Program-made: the position numbers and the translations under genes
The notes under the pieces: model-generated
Told to the model about the DNA's origin: nothing
The model's database searches: none
What the model saw: only the letters and a program-made list of their open reading frames with translations
Source of the DNA: Leucaena leucocephala
Lineage: Eukaryota; Streptophyta; Magnoliopsida; Fabales; Fabaceae
Direction of reading: 5' to 3'
Assembly (NCBI GenBank): GCA_037074615.1
Contig: CM073535.1
Span: 558,001 to 622,000, forward strand
Length of the DNA: 64,000 nucleotides
Shown: positions 25,393 to 37,700 of the stretch, piece after piece
Position numbering within the stretch: position 1 is the stretch's first letter
How the letters are laid out: each line of letters opens with the position of its first letter

Positions 25393-25490
25393 TGCATGAA
25401 CGCTTCGCATTGAAAGTGAAAGCACGTTTATTAAAATATGGAATGGAATCACCCTCTTTCATAAAAACTGTGGGCTAATAAAATCCATAG
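25393..25490. repeat. Dispersed repeat, copy 1
   Basis: Shares GCATGAA-GCTTC-CAT-GAAAGTGAA and, further on, AATAAAATCCATAG with 26263-26382 in the same orientation. By eye the better part is near 75-80% identical. No terminal repeat or coding capacity was seen. Confidence 0.55.
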
Positions 25491-26262
25491 AACAATCCGC
25501 TATCTCAGCTGAAATCTATTACTTCAGTAATTTTTAACATGAAATTAAATATGCAGCTAATTAGTTATGGAAGCAATTGCGCCCATGAGTTTAAAAAAAA
25601 CTGAAATACAAAATTAGGAGTAAAGGTCCTTCAGGGAACTGTGTACAAATCAAGCTTTACTGACTAATTAGAGATAATTCGCATGGAAAACGATTCCCCT
25701 TTAAATTTATGTCATTTTCTGCAGGTTACCTCATGGGAAGGCCCCTTTTAATTACTGAGTTGGAAAGTCCCACTAAACCAAATCGATAAGCAAATTCGTA
25801 GGCCGTTCATCTTGTTTGCGAGCATATATAAAACTTGTAACTCATAAGGCCCTCAACAATTAGCAGAAATATGAGTTTCATTCTTATCGCTGAAGCCATT
25901 ACAAGTGGCTGAAGAAGGTACGTTCATACACGCCCCTTGGTTGCCATAATTATTACTAGCTGGAAAGGAAGAGCTTGGAGGAGTTTTTGTCTTTTTCATG
26001 AGATGATCTTGGTTATATCTGCTTAATCATATGTTAACTTGCAGAAGTTGATCTATAATTCTCAAACTTACAGGTTCAAATTTTGTTGTTAGTGTAAGAA
26101 TTTTATTGGTGGATCATGGATAGTCTATAAATAACTTTATAAATACTTTTTTAAATTAAGTGGATAGACGCTAATAATCTAAAATTATAAATATGAATCT
26201 CTCATTAGGGGGATTCATTCCCATTAGGCTATAAAACTAATGGGCACTGTATAATATAGAGA

Positions 26263-26382
26263 GCATGAATGCTTCACATGGAAAGTGAATGGCACATTCA
26301 TAAAAGCATGGAGTAGAATCAGCCTTAGGAAAGGTTAAAGAAATGAACTAAGTTGCATGAATGAATCAAATAAAATCCATAG
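26263..26382. repeat. Dispersed repeat, copy 2
   Basis: Direct-orientation partner of 25393-25490, with a short insertion before the shared AATAAAATCCATAG block. The origin is unknown. Confidence 0.55.
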
Positions 26383-26985
26383 TAGCGTTTTCCTTTTATT
26401 TTACCCCAAAGTTCCGTAGAACTCAAATTTTGTGATATATAACGCACAGTAAAAAAAGTGTTGTATTTTGGTTTTCTTTTCTTTTTATTCGATGTGATAT
26501 ACATTGGTTTTAAATTTTTACCCCATTTCATTAGTAACAAGTTGCGAATAGCACCCCTTACCACGAATAGATGTTTTATTTGTTTTGGAAGGGCAATAGA
26601 TGCTTTTTAAATTATTTGTACCGACGTCGAACGAAACTACTAATTAGAACACTTTGATGTTTTATGCTTTCCAACCAAAAATACTGCATTCAATATATAT
26701 GTATCGGTAAGATCCATAAATTGAACATTGCGCTTAAAAAAAACACGTTTCTTAAATTTGTAGGATTGGCCTGACTTCCACGCAATTTAACTTCCCCTGT
26801 TCCCATCAACATGCACATCCACATGATAAACAGTATATATGCATGCCCCCATCATATCTATAATCTCATGCATCTGCCCGAAGTTTGAGATACTTAGATG
26901 ATTGATTCATATATATATATATATATACGCGTGGCCAAACTTCTTATATCGTTGAATAGTTTCCACCTCTATAATTATTTGCCTG

Positions 26986-26987
<2 letters not shown>

Positions 26988-27032
<45 letters not shown>
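26988..27032. repeat. (TA)n microsatellite
   Basis: About 22 uninterrupted TA units. It directly borders the start of the block shared with the second SBP-PPR unit at 27035. Confidence 0.95.
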
Positions 27033-27033
<1 letters not shown>

Positions 27034-27357
27034 CATCATATCATGGACAATCAAAAGCATCGTTGAAAATAAGGTATCCCCTTTCTTTCAGTAATCATAA
27101 TTCCGCATAACATGCGGTGCTACCGATGTAAGACTTGTTTTTAAAAGAAGGCAACTCGTAAAATAACGAACCTCATCCAAATAAATCATAAAATACATCA
27201 AGAGGTAACATTGTTTATAAACGACTAGATAGATGTTGACCTCAAACGAGACACCCATCTAACAACTTGAAGGGAATTTCACCGAATATGGATAAATGGG
27301 CCAAATGAAACCAGGCCCTGCCGAGATCACAGATTGTTGGGCCTTCAGGCTCCTTGT

Positions 27358-27461
27358 TGTTTGATGGCCTCGTCAAGGCTTGGGCTAATCTGGGTGTTGC
27401 TCGCTGTTGGGATCATGATGCTGTCAAGTCATCCCGGATGATAGATATGTATGCCAAATGA
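27358..27461 (+). pseudogene. Remnant of a PPR-DYW gene
   Basis: Reads GLVKAWANLGVAR, then AVKSSRMIDMYAK followed by a stop. It corresponds to SLVKACTALGAVR ... VVKSSLVDMYAK of the PPR pseudogene at 32.4-34.2 kb, with about 17 codons missing between the two halves. It lies downstream of a block that also precedes that gene. It is therefore the truncated PPR of the first SBP-PPR duplication unit. Nothing downstream of it resembles PPR sequence; the 3' end of the intact SBP1 gene begins about 170 bases later. Confidence 0.85.
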
Positions 27462-27629
27462 TATTCGAGAGACGACTTTAAACAACAAATATCCATGATT
27501 GAATTCTACTGATCCCAGACATCAAGTTCACACAAACATAAGCATAAACATACACAAATAGTGTTGGAGGGATAACGGCTATATAACATTTAAAGTAGTG
27601 AAACCACAGGGATATGACAGGTGATGTGC

Positions 27630-30389
27630 TTAAATCCATATGTCGGAAGTGCAGTCACCGCCAGGATATCTCATCTCATGGGCCAGGGCTGGTCCCTCAG
27701 GCTCGGCTCCAAAGTCAACAAAGAAGTTGGGGTTTATTTTCAGGCCACCCTTCTCAGCATCAACGTCTATCTGTAAAATGTGGGACCCTTTCTCAACTAG
27801 CTCCGGATAAAACTGCTTATCCCATGCACTGAACAGTGAGTTGGTGACGTACAACCTTTTCCCATCTAAACTCAGTTGAATCATCTGAGGCCCCCCTCTT
27901 AATTCCTTGCCCTGAAAAACAATAAACCATTAACAATCTACGCTGATTACATGCTTAAATAATGCTAATGAAATATAACAAGAATATTGCACAGGCCGTG
28001 ACACTGACCAGGATCTCTGGAACATCAGATTGCCAAGTTGTGCCATCTTCTGCTACAGCTGCTACGGGGCTTCCTTTCTTTATCAGTCCCCCAACCCATA
28101 TTTGTCCAGTGAGTCGAGGATTCTTTATGTCCGTGATGTCATACTGTCTTATATCCCCGTGAAGCCAGTTCACAAAGTATAGAAACCGATCATCAAGGGA
28201 TATCAGAAAATCAGTAATAAGCCCAGGCATTTCAGGAAGAATCCAGTTTTGCACCTTCAATGGTTTCACTGATATTGCAACCTGCAGAATCAGTTTAGGC
28301 CATAAATATATTGATTTGACATGGGACAGTCGAAGAGCAGTACTGATTAAGAAGAGAACGGATATATAGATATCCTTTCTGCATACCTCATGGCTCCATG
28401 ACCCATCCTCAGTCTTGAAAAATCGTACCATGTTACTCGACAACGCACACCCAACGAAACCTGTATCTTTAGAAGGATCATGCAGAAATCGTATCTGCAT
28501 TTATTGATGAATTAGCCACAATACATGCCAAGTGGGCGCACAAAGTCACCAAAAGCACAAGCAAGGTTCAAATTGAATAGGAGTAATATAAGTAATGAAA
28601 TAGCTTCAAATCCAACAAAAGAAAAATGAAAAACCCTTGTAGCTGGTGTCAGACACTTGCCTCCAGGGGAATAAGCCCTGTGTTGCCAAGGTCCAGAGTT
28701 TGTCTCAGTTCGCCCCCAGGCCAGCTGTACACGTGGAGATGCCTCCCGTACAAGCCATCAGCCACATGCTGCGGGTTAAAGCCTTTGGTGAATGCAGAAG
28801 GAGCCCCCCATGATGTGCTAATCATTGTGCCATGCCGTGGTTGATACCAAAAGTCATACCCAAATAGAGGACTATGCCCAGGTTTCTCCCACCTACCAAA
28901 TGTGAAGCAGAAAACAAAAACCATATGGTTTTATCATGAACTGTATCTGCAAACACTTTGCTATACATAATGAATAATCACAAACAGGGCACACATGTAA
29001 ACTCAGATACCCTTGACATGTTAATGTGACTTTGTTTGTAGATTAAAGAAAAGGTACCTCCCTTTCACATTGAATTCTGAGTCAAGAAGAAGAAATCCAT
29101 TCCCTTCAGCATTTCCTTCCTTATCTCCAAGACATGAAATCATTATATCACCGGAAGCAAGGCAATGGGATGTGTGAGGATATGCTAATCCAGTTTTCCC
29201 ACTGATTTCTTCGGGATTAACAACTTTATGCAAAGAAGGGGCTTTTGGATTTGTTTTTGTGTCAACCACATATATGCGACCCGATCTGGAATATGATAAA
29301 AGAAGACTTCATAAGGCAAATCAAAGAAACTTTTGTGGAAATTTAATTTGTATTCTGCCTCAGACTATCAAGTCGGACTAGCAATGAAAAGCAACTGTTT
29401 ATTTCTCTTACACGAGTGAAGGAAGTATCAAATAGCGTCGATCAGTGGATGGATCTCCATGGCAAGAGCTGCAAGAATTCCAGCCCGTATGATGAAGTTC
29501 ATCACCCACATAAGGTACAGGTAGCCTGTGGATAACTTTTGAATAAGTTGGAGAGCTTGGATCCACATCCACTGTGGCCAGATAGTCTGGCTTCTCCCTT
29601 CCTGTTCCTGTATCATGTTGATTCAATTTCAATTATCAAAATCACCGAACTGTTTTGTTCTATCGTATGAGTCTGACCCAAATGTCACCTAGTCACTACA
29701 CAGAAAAGTGGGAGATGAGAATGGAAGAACCATTGATTTAATGCTGTGAAGAATTAAGGGATGTAATAATACCCCCTGACTAATCATAAAAGTAGTGCCA
29801 CTCCCCTGCAGTGAACAAACTAAGAAGCCACATTTTAGTGCTTTTGCAGTTTTTTTTGGGCCAAAGTGTCTTACAAAATGAGCTGAGCTGCTGGAGATCA
29901 CGACGACCTCGGCTCTCTATTCTATTACAAAATCCTTTTTCTTTTGTTTCGTGTGACAAGGCCGATGGCTCAGTTGGACTAGGAAGAGTGTGCACCATAC
30001 GAATCAGAGACAGCAAACGATAACAAACTTTTAAGGAAAAACATTTCCGAAGTCCGAGATAACAGAGCCCAAATCTTTGAAACAATGAAAGGTAATTATA
30101 ATTTTCTGAAAAGTGGAGATATAGCACGGAAAGCTTATTGGCAAACACCAGATAACTCTGTAGGGATCAAATGAGTACAGCTAGCAAATTAGCAATGGTA
30201 AATTACGAGAAGGGAAAAGGAGCAGAGGTAGGGGTTACCAGCGTAAAGAGCAGTGATATAGATGAGAGTCTCTCTGGGACCAGACATGGCGTCAAGTGGG
30301 GTAGCGTAGCCAGGTCCATTGGAGCAGCACTCATGCCCATTGCTTTGCTTCACTTCTTCATGCTCCGGCACCGCCACATCCGTAGCCAT
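27630..30389 (-). CDS. SBP1: Selenium-binding protein 1 (SBP56 / methanethiol oxidase family)
   Basis: Plant SBP1 proteins bind selenium, are induced by sulfur and metal stress, and are homologues of methanethiol oxidase. Seven exons fit in phase: 30239..30389, 29412..29607, 29058..29285, 28661..28892, 28387..28494, 28009..28281 and 27630..27911. They give 489 residues, essentially the Arabidopsis length. The metal/selenium-site motif ELHHTGWNSCSSCH lies at about 87-100, with histidines 89-90 and cysteines 96 and 99. Later beta-propeller blades include HLHVYSWPGGELRQT and NWLHGDIRQYDITD. The chain ends CTSDIWI. The fourth intron begins with GC rather than GT (see findings). The gene is intact, unlike its tandem copy, and a TATATAAG box precedes it. 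It probably acts in the cytosol. Confidence 0.96.
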
Positions 30390-32361
30390 CTCCCTCAGTG
30401 TTACACAGAACTTGGCAAAACGGAGATGGAGAAGAGAAGGAGAAAACGTCTGAATCTCAGTCCAGAGTCAGACGTCCCTTATATAGTCGGGTAGTTATCC
30501 ATATCATGCGCCATATCTCTCTCCGATTAGTCTTCCTAGTTTTCATTGATTTTTGGGCCACAGCATCTTTACCTGAACCTAGTCAGAAAAACGTCAGTGT
30601 GCGGATTTAATTACTATTTATTTCAAAACAAACAAATATTATGAAAACTAATAATACCATTAATGTTTCTAAACGGTGTTTCCTTACATGCATTGAATAT
30701 TAAATAATACTCTATTCTTAGTATTCAACCTATTTTAATCATATTCAATTTTTTTAACTCAATACATTTTTTATTTAATTATTATTAAAAAATAAATATT
30801 AACATATTTTATATTTAGTCTCTTACTAAATTTTATATTAAAAATTAGAATAATAATTATAAAGGCAGCAGTGTAAAAAACTTTATCGGCCGACCACAAG
30901 AACATTTGATCAGAATATTTTCATGTTAAATTAGCTGTGCTCTACTTATTTCCATGATAGAAAAATACAATTTATATTGAAATAATTTTTTAAATTAATT
31001 GTAATATGGAATAAGTTTAAGAGGTTAATTATGTTAAAGTATTTAAGCATGCTTATATCAAAGGTTGAAGATGATATCACTTTTTTTTGTCAATCAGAGG
31101 TAAAATGATAAAAAAAATGAATAAATAAAATTCTATTAACGTTATAAAATGATAATTATTTTGAAACGAATTAAAAACTCATTTTTTTGGGGCATAAGAA
31201 TCTGGCGAGATGAGTTTGCCTTCAGGAAAGAAAACTTGAGAGGGGTGGAATATTTATTTGAATGAGAACGAATCTTTTTTTTTTGTTTTTTGTTGGGGCC
31301 AACGGAGAACCCATGTAACGGATAGGAAGAAACGTGCAAGATCTGAGAAATTAATAATAAAAAGTAAGAGTCGTGGAAATAAATGTGTAGAAAAAATGCT
31401 CCATATTCAGGAAAAACTAATCATGTGGGTAAGGGATCCGTAGCCACCAGATCAACATGAAAGCTGAGTGGGACCCACATGCGTTAGGTTGATTTGTCCT
31501 TTACACAGGTACAGGACAGGTGGACTATGGAGCCATGGAGGAGACGCCCATCTCAGAACGCAAGCAGAGCCTCGTACATTTTGATATTCATACATTTAAA
31601 AAAAAAAAAATGCGGTCCGCCGTATTTATTTTTATATATTTACGTGATTTTTCAATATTTTCTGATGACCAATGAAAAAGAGGCAGTGTATCATCGGCAT
31701 TAATTAATTTATAATTACAAAAAAAAAAAGCCAGGCATTCGTGGTTACATGTTTCGGACTAAAAACAGTACTTAAAAACCTGACTCTTATAATGGACAAC
31801 CCATCAAATCTATTATACTATATATAATTGCATGAGATTTGACGCACACATAAAAAAAAATAAATATATTGTATTGATTGCCACTATCCGTTAATTGAAA
31901 ACTACTTTAAAAAAGTGTATCAAAAAAGAAAACTACTTTTAAAAAAAAAAACACAAACAAACACACATGCATGTCCCCTTTCATTGTTTGCTACGACTCA
32001 TCATCGATTGCCTGAACACTCATATCATATCCTGGACAATCAAAATCATCATAAAAAATATTATCCCCTTTCATTAAATAATCATGATTACAATTACCAC
32101 CAGCCTGGCATGGATAAAATAGATGTTGACCTCAAACTAGAAACTTCAACGGGCCATCTGGACATGATTCGGAGTTTTATCAATTGATATTAATGGGCCA
32201 TCATTATGTTGGCCCATTTAGGGCCCAATAGTGAAGTAAGCCCAGACCCATCCAAGGATTTGGCAAAGACACGTTGGGCCTTCACTCCCCTCTGTCTGGG
32301 CCTTCCCATCCCTTATTTAAAAATAAAACAATTAAATGTGCGCCCCCTTTACATATCTGCT
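30390..32361. other. Intergenic DNA between SBP1 and the PPR-DYW pseudogene
   Basis: Divergent upstream DNA. The last 250 bases (32020-32100 and 32119-32225) match 27035-27110 and 27226-27345 of the first duplication unit. The remainder is AT-rich with homopolymer runs and no recognised gene. Confidence 0.6.
30478..30485 (-). promoter_or_regulatory. Probable TATA box of SBP1
   Basis: TATATAAG lies about 90 bases upstream of the SBP1 ATG. The identical core is found at the same relative place upstream of the decayed copy, which strengthens the call. Confidence 0.65.
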
Positions 32362-34173
32362 CCTGACGTGAGGCGTCTTTGCTCAAACCTCAAAGTTCGG
32401 TGAGGAATGCCTATCTCAGTACGTGTTCCCACTCAAACTATCTTCCTCGCGCCTCAACCCATCTCTCGCCAAGAGACTCCACACCCAAATCTTGAAATCT
32501 GGCATTCTTCTATGCGAGCCTTTCCCCAACACTCTCCTCAACGCCTACCGAAACTGCGGTCTTGTTCAGAATGCCCTCTCACTGTTCTGAGAAATGCCTC
32601 ACCGTGATTGTGTCTCGTGGGCATCGCTTCTCACTGCCTGCAACCTATCCAACCGTCCCCATAAGGCACTCTCCGTCTCTTGCTCAATTCTGAAGGATGA
32701 TAAGTTACAGCCCGACCATTTTGTGTTTGCCAGCCTCGTCAAGGCTTGTACTGCTCTGGGCGCTGTTAGGCAAGGTCTACAGTTGCATGCTAGCTTTTTG
32801 TTGTCGTCCTTTTGGGAAGATAATGTTGTCAAGTCTTCATTGGTTGATATGTATGCCAAATGTGAGTTGCCTGATCATGCACGTTCCGTGTTCGATTCAA
32901 TTTCTTCGGTAAATTTGGTTTCTTGGACTTATATGATCTATGAATATGCTCGGAGTGGACGACAATCCGATGCTATTGAGCTGTTTCATAGAGTGCCGCA
33001 TAAGAACTTGTTTTCTTGGACTGCTCTAATTTCTGGGTTGATACAGAGTGGGAATGAAGTTGATGGGCTATGCTTCTTCACTGAAATGGGAAAAGATGGG
33101 ATTGACATAGTAGACCCATTGATTCTTTCAAGCGTAATTGGTGCTTGTGCCAATTTAGCTGTTTTGGAGCTTGGAAAACAGATGCATGGTCTGGTTATAG
33201 ATATGTATGCCAAATGTAGTGATCTTTTAACAGCGAAAGACATCTTCTATAAATTGTGCATGAAGGACGTCATTTCTTGGACTTCAGTTATTGTCGGCGC
33301 TGCTCAACATGGTCAAGCTGAGGAGGCATTGGCATTGTATGATGAAATGTTTTTGGCTGGGATTAAACCAAATGAGGTCACCTTCGTTGGATTGATTTAT
33401 GCATGCGGTAATGTCGGTCTAGTTGACCAGGGTAGTGCTTTGTTCAGATCCATGGTTGAAGATTACAATATCAAACCCTCTTTGAAGCACTATTTGCTGG
33501 ATCTTTTTAGTCGATCCGGCTACCTTGAAGAAGCAGAAAAACTAATCAAAACAATGCCATTCAAGCCTGACGAACCCACTTGGGCTTCAGTACTTAGTGC
33601 TTGCAAGTCCCATGGTAAAACCCAGATGGCAATAAGGATTGCTGATCATTTATCAAATACAAAACTAGAAGATCCCTCTACCTATATATTACCTTCTATT
33701 ATCCATGCAGGAGCAGGCATGGGGGAAAATGTGTCAAAAGTAAGAAAGTTAATGACAATGATGGAAGTTAAGAAGGAACCAGGTTACAGTTCTATTGATT
33801 TGGGAAAGGAAAGCCACGTGTTTTATGCTGGAGAGCATGTCATCCAATGAAACCTAATGAGAAAGATAGATGTAGAGATGAGGAGAAGAGGTTATGTTCC
33901 TGATATATAGTTCTGTCTTACAAGGCATGGGATCAGCTAGAGAAAGAGAGACAGCTTTTATGGCATAGTGAGAGGTTGGCTGTGGCTTATGGCCCTCTCA
34001 AGGCTGTTCCAGGGACAATGATACGCTTAGTGAAAAATCTTCGTGTTTGTCGAGATTGCCATACTGCTTTGAAACTTGTCAGCTCTATTGCAAGAAGGGG
34101 GATTTACGTTCGAGATGCCAAGGGATATCATCACTTTAAGAATGGAAAATGTTCGTGCAATGACTTTTGGTGA
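32362..34173 (+). pseudogene. PPR protein with DYW domain (At4g14050-like), broken
   Basis: PLS-class PPR-DYW proteins edit organellar transcripts (C to U), with the DYW domain as the deaminase. Recognisable parts in order: PLS repeats from about 32420 (LAKRLHTQILKSG, SLVDMYAKCELPDHA, NLFSWTALISGL, KDVISWTSVIVGAAQHGQ); the E region (HGKTQMAIRIADHL, GYSSIDLGKESHVFYAGE); and the DYW end (LWHSERLAVAYG, RVCRDCHTALK, YHHFKNGKCSCNDFW) at 33955-34173. Lesions: no in-frame ATG at the start; TGA at 32588-32590 before EMPHRD; loss of about 17 codons in HGLVI-DMYAKC; loss of two residues near 33490; a one-base deletion near 33840; and further shifts and stops up to 33930. The 418-codon open stretch 32594-33850 is the longest surviving piece. 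A shortened PPR protein is conceivable but cannot include the DYW domain. Confidence 0.88.
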
Positions 34174-34795
34174 CTCCAAAAGTCTCACTGAAAATCTTAG
34201 TAATGGAGAATAGGAATATAATGCTACATGAGATTTATTATTAATTATTAATGTAAATTAGGGAGTAAAAAATAAAAGATTTAGAAATGATATGATTAGT
34301 TTTATTTTCAATTCAATTGCATGCTGTTAGATTTAAATTATATTTATTAATTATATTTTTGTTTTTATGTAACTTATTAAGAGTTATCTTTCGAGTGCCT
34401 CGTCCTTCCTCCTCTATCTCCCAACAACTACATCCTTTCTTCAATATTTCCCTTCCCTTTCTTCCCTTCCTCCCCTAATTCCATTATTCTACAGTTTAAA
34501 ATATGTTGACTAAATTACATCAATTCAGCCAGGGAGGAGATCATATCTACTTATTCATAAATTTGTGCATTGAATATTTTCATTTTCCTTGCAAATTGCA
34601 TTGCGTAATGGACGAATTTTACACGAGCATGAACAAATCAGGCTAAACTTCAATGTGGAGAACATCCCTTTTATTTTGTAAGAAGATACACCAAAAGAAC
34701 ATAGAGGGGCAATAATTCAATAAATTTATTGTCTTTTACATAGAACGCGGTCATATCTATCCTGTGCCAGTATGATTCTATGCCCAGTAGCTAGT
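34174..34795. other. Convergent 3' flanks
   Basis: Short intergenic DNA between the PPR-DYW pseudogene and the acyl-activating enzyme. It contains a pyrimidine-rich stretch near 34400-34480 and no recognised gene. Confidence 0.6.
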
Positions 34796-37700
34796 TTACT
34801 TGTACATACCGTCTATTTGCTCCCTGTATTGAGCCACAACTTTATCCCTTCGAACTTTCATGGTGGGAGTCATAAGGCCACTATCAATCTGTTAGCAAAG
34901 CCAAAAGATTAGCCAAATATATTATTTTTACGATTTAAATATCATTAATATCATTAAGTTGCTACTGTGAATTTCAAATCTAACCGTGAAAGGCTCATCT
35001 ATAATAAGGACAGGTCCAATTTGGAATGGAAATTCTGATATCCTGCATGAAAAGTAAGAAAGTGAGATAAGAGAAGACCCTCTGACATTTGAAATGTTTC
35101 CTTTTCAAAGGCACTTCTTCTCAAATAAAATGTACCTAGAACATTCAAATAACTTGAGGCCCTAATAGATAGGATCGGTTCCTAATCAAATTGTCCATCT
35201 ATAATAACAAATGAATTCAGTCTCTTCCACTCTCAATGTTCAAGTAAGCTAATTAGCACACTGACAAATACCAAACAGATAGATTTATTAACGGCATAAT
35301 TTTTCTTGTCATTGTATACAACTTGCAGAAGCAAGGTGAGTCTTACCAGGCCCTTAGTTCTTTATATATCAGGCTGGTTACTTTTTCCTTACTGATATCA
35401 GAACTGTTGGAATCTATAATTGACAAGTTCCTTGCTGTTTTCACAACTTCTTCCTTGTTAGGAACGATCACAGCTCCTAGACGCCGCTTATCCTTTTGTC
35501 ACAGATAATCAATATGTAAAATTATTATATCGCATACAATATAAAATCTAAGATAGGCATTGATGGGAATATTAAGTTCACCTGGCCAACAACAACAATC
35601 TGTTGAATTAAGCTACTCCTCATGGCAGCTTCTTCGAGTTCTACTGGCTCAACATTCTCTCCTATTCACGTCCAAGCAGTGGTTAGGGAGCTAATTAAGG
35701 ATTTTGCCACTAAGGACGCAAGAACAAAAAATAAACTCCTGAGCTACACATTATGAATATGAAAATGATCAAATGATAATCATAGCAAATCACAAATTCC
35801 GTAGAGACAAGATTCATTCAGTAAAGTTATAGTATTGCACAGATATTTTAGCCCAGAAAGCTTTTTAACAATGCTTCATTATATTTATAAGTCTCGTATG
35901 AAAGAGGTGCAAGACTATAAGCTATCACTTTCTGGACCTAGGAAATATAGGTGCAAACTGATAAAAGGAAGTAACTTGAAGAATTTGCAAATGACAAGCT
36001 AATTTTTATATAATGCATTATCTCCCATCCACTAGTGAAACAGAATTTCGACCGCACAGAGAGAGAGAGAGTTTCTAGAATGCACAGATGAATTGTGGAT
36101 GTGAAATTTTGAAACTGCACAGTTATGAAACTTTTGTCACACCTGTTGAAAGAACAATAGTGTCTTTAGCACGGCCTTCCACAATTATAACATCTCCAGA
36201 ATGACGACTCCTCCCGACTGAGTGACGAGGAGCAATCCAACCAATATCACCAGTATTCAGCCATCCATCCTTATCTATGGCTTGATCTGTAGCTGAAGGA
36301 TTCTAACACAACAATAAGATATGTAATTGTCACAACTTGATCCAGAAAAAGCCACATGATGTTCATGTGAGCTCTCAAGTAGTGGTCCTGACTGTCCATT
36401 GAATAGATTGCTTTAATATTATGTTAAACGTGTTGCATCAAAAAACATCACATCAAATGCTCTCCAGCCCAATATATTACTCCTGTAATCCTTAATATAA
36501 GACATATTTAACTAATTTAATTAGATTAAGAAAGTTAGTTAAATTAGTTACTATAACATGTTTTTTCTATTTCACACAATAACAGTAAATATACATAGAT
36601 AGAACAAAATCATTAACATTTAAGCACAGTAAATTACCTTATAGTATCCTTTCATCACTTGGGGGCCCCTGACTTTTAATATGCCCTTTGAACCTGGTGA
36701 AAGAACTTCACCGGTTTCAGAATCTATAATTTTGAACTCTGCATGTTGAATAGGATGCCCAACAGATCCAATAACCTTCACAAAATTGCATCTGTAACAT
36801 TTTCAGATACAAGAACCACTCTTTGCAGGAGTAAATATTACCAAAAAATCCAGCCTAGTTAAAATAATTCAATTAAATTTCCAATTTCTAGAGCAAGTCA
36901 TGAAAAATGACATTTTAAGCTATCAACAGTTTAATAGAGTTAATATTTACAAGACAAAAAGTAAAGCCTCGTAACAGGCAGATATTGCACTTTAACAATC
37001 TTATGTTGAAATATCCCTCTGCAATTCTATAGTTGTTCAAGGGATAAATGCTAATCAGGGGGTTCAGCAAGTCAATCTTGATGATGAACCATCGTTTTTT
37101 TCCAGAAGCAAGGCTAGATTATTGGTAACAAGAACCTAAAGCAAATTTACCATTAAAAAATGTAAGGACGACAAAAGTAAAGTAAAAATTGTCATAGCTT
37201 TACAAGGGTGGATCAAAGATATAATTGTAATTTCAGTCTTGATTTGTGATGTATTGCATTTTTTATAATCAGAGACTAAAAGAAGGAAATGAATTCACTC
37301 ATGGATGTAGATATCTAACTGGAGATGAATTCACCTATTGTTTCTAGTTTTTCCCAAATGTTTCCCTTTCCAAATTTAATAGGAACTTCTCCTTCACCTA
37401 TTATAGGATAGCCTGAAATGGTTTAATAAATTTGCTTCTCAACGGATAGATATAAACACCTCCATTATGTGTGTATAGAAAACAAAATATAAAAAAATCA
37501 TATAACTTATAGTTTGGAAACTTCTTCTAAATACATTTTCAAAATAGGAGTACAAAGCATGTGCTTGAGCAAAAATGATCCACAGCATATTGTCATGCAG
37601 TTGATTAGTTCCTCACATTACATCCAGGTCGTCGAGCAGCAATTACAGGCGAAGTCTCTGTTAAACCATATCCATTCTGAACTTTCACACCAATTGCCTG

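Larger units (their letters stand above)
24823..27357. other. Intergenic DNA of the first SBP-PPR unit
   Basis: Holds the SBP pseudogene promoter remnant, a dispersed repeat pair (25393-25490 and 26263-26382), a (TA)n tract at 26988-27032, and 27035-27345, which matches DNA upstream of the PPR-DYW pseudogene at 32.0-32.2 kb. No intact gene is recognised. Confidence 0.65.

Noticed and set aside
4204..34173. Sequencing error as the cause of all broken genes
   Set aside because: RALF, HSFA5, polygalacturonase, the P-class PPR, SBP1 and AAE15 in the same window are error-free over thousands of coding bases, while lesions cluster in particular genes and include substitutions to stop codons. A single-base error remains possible for the AK-HSDH first exon.
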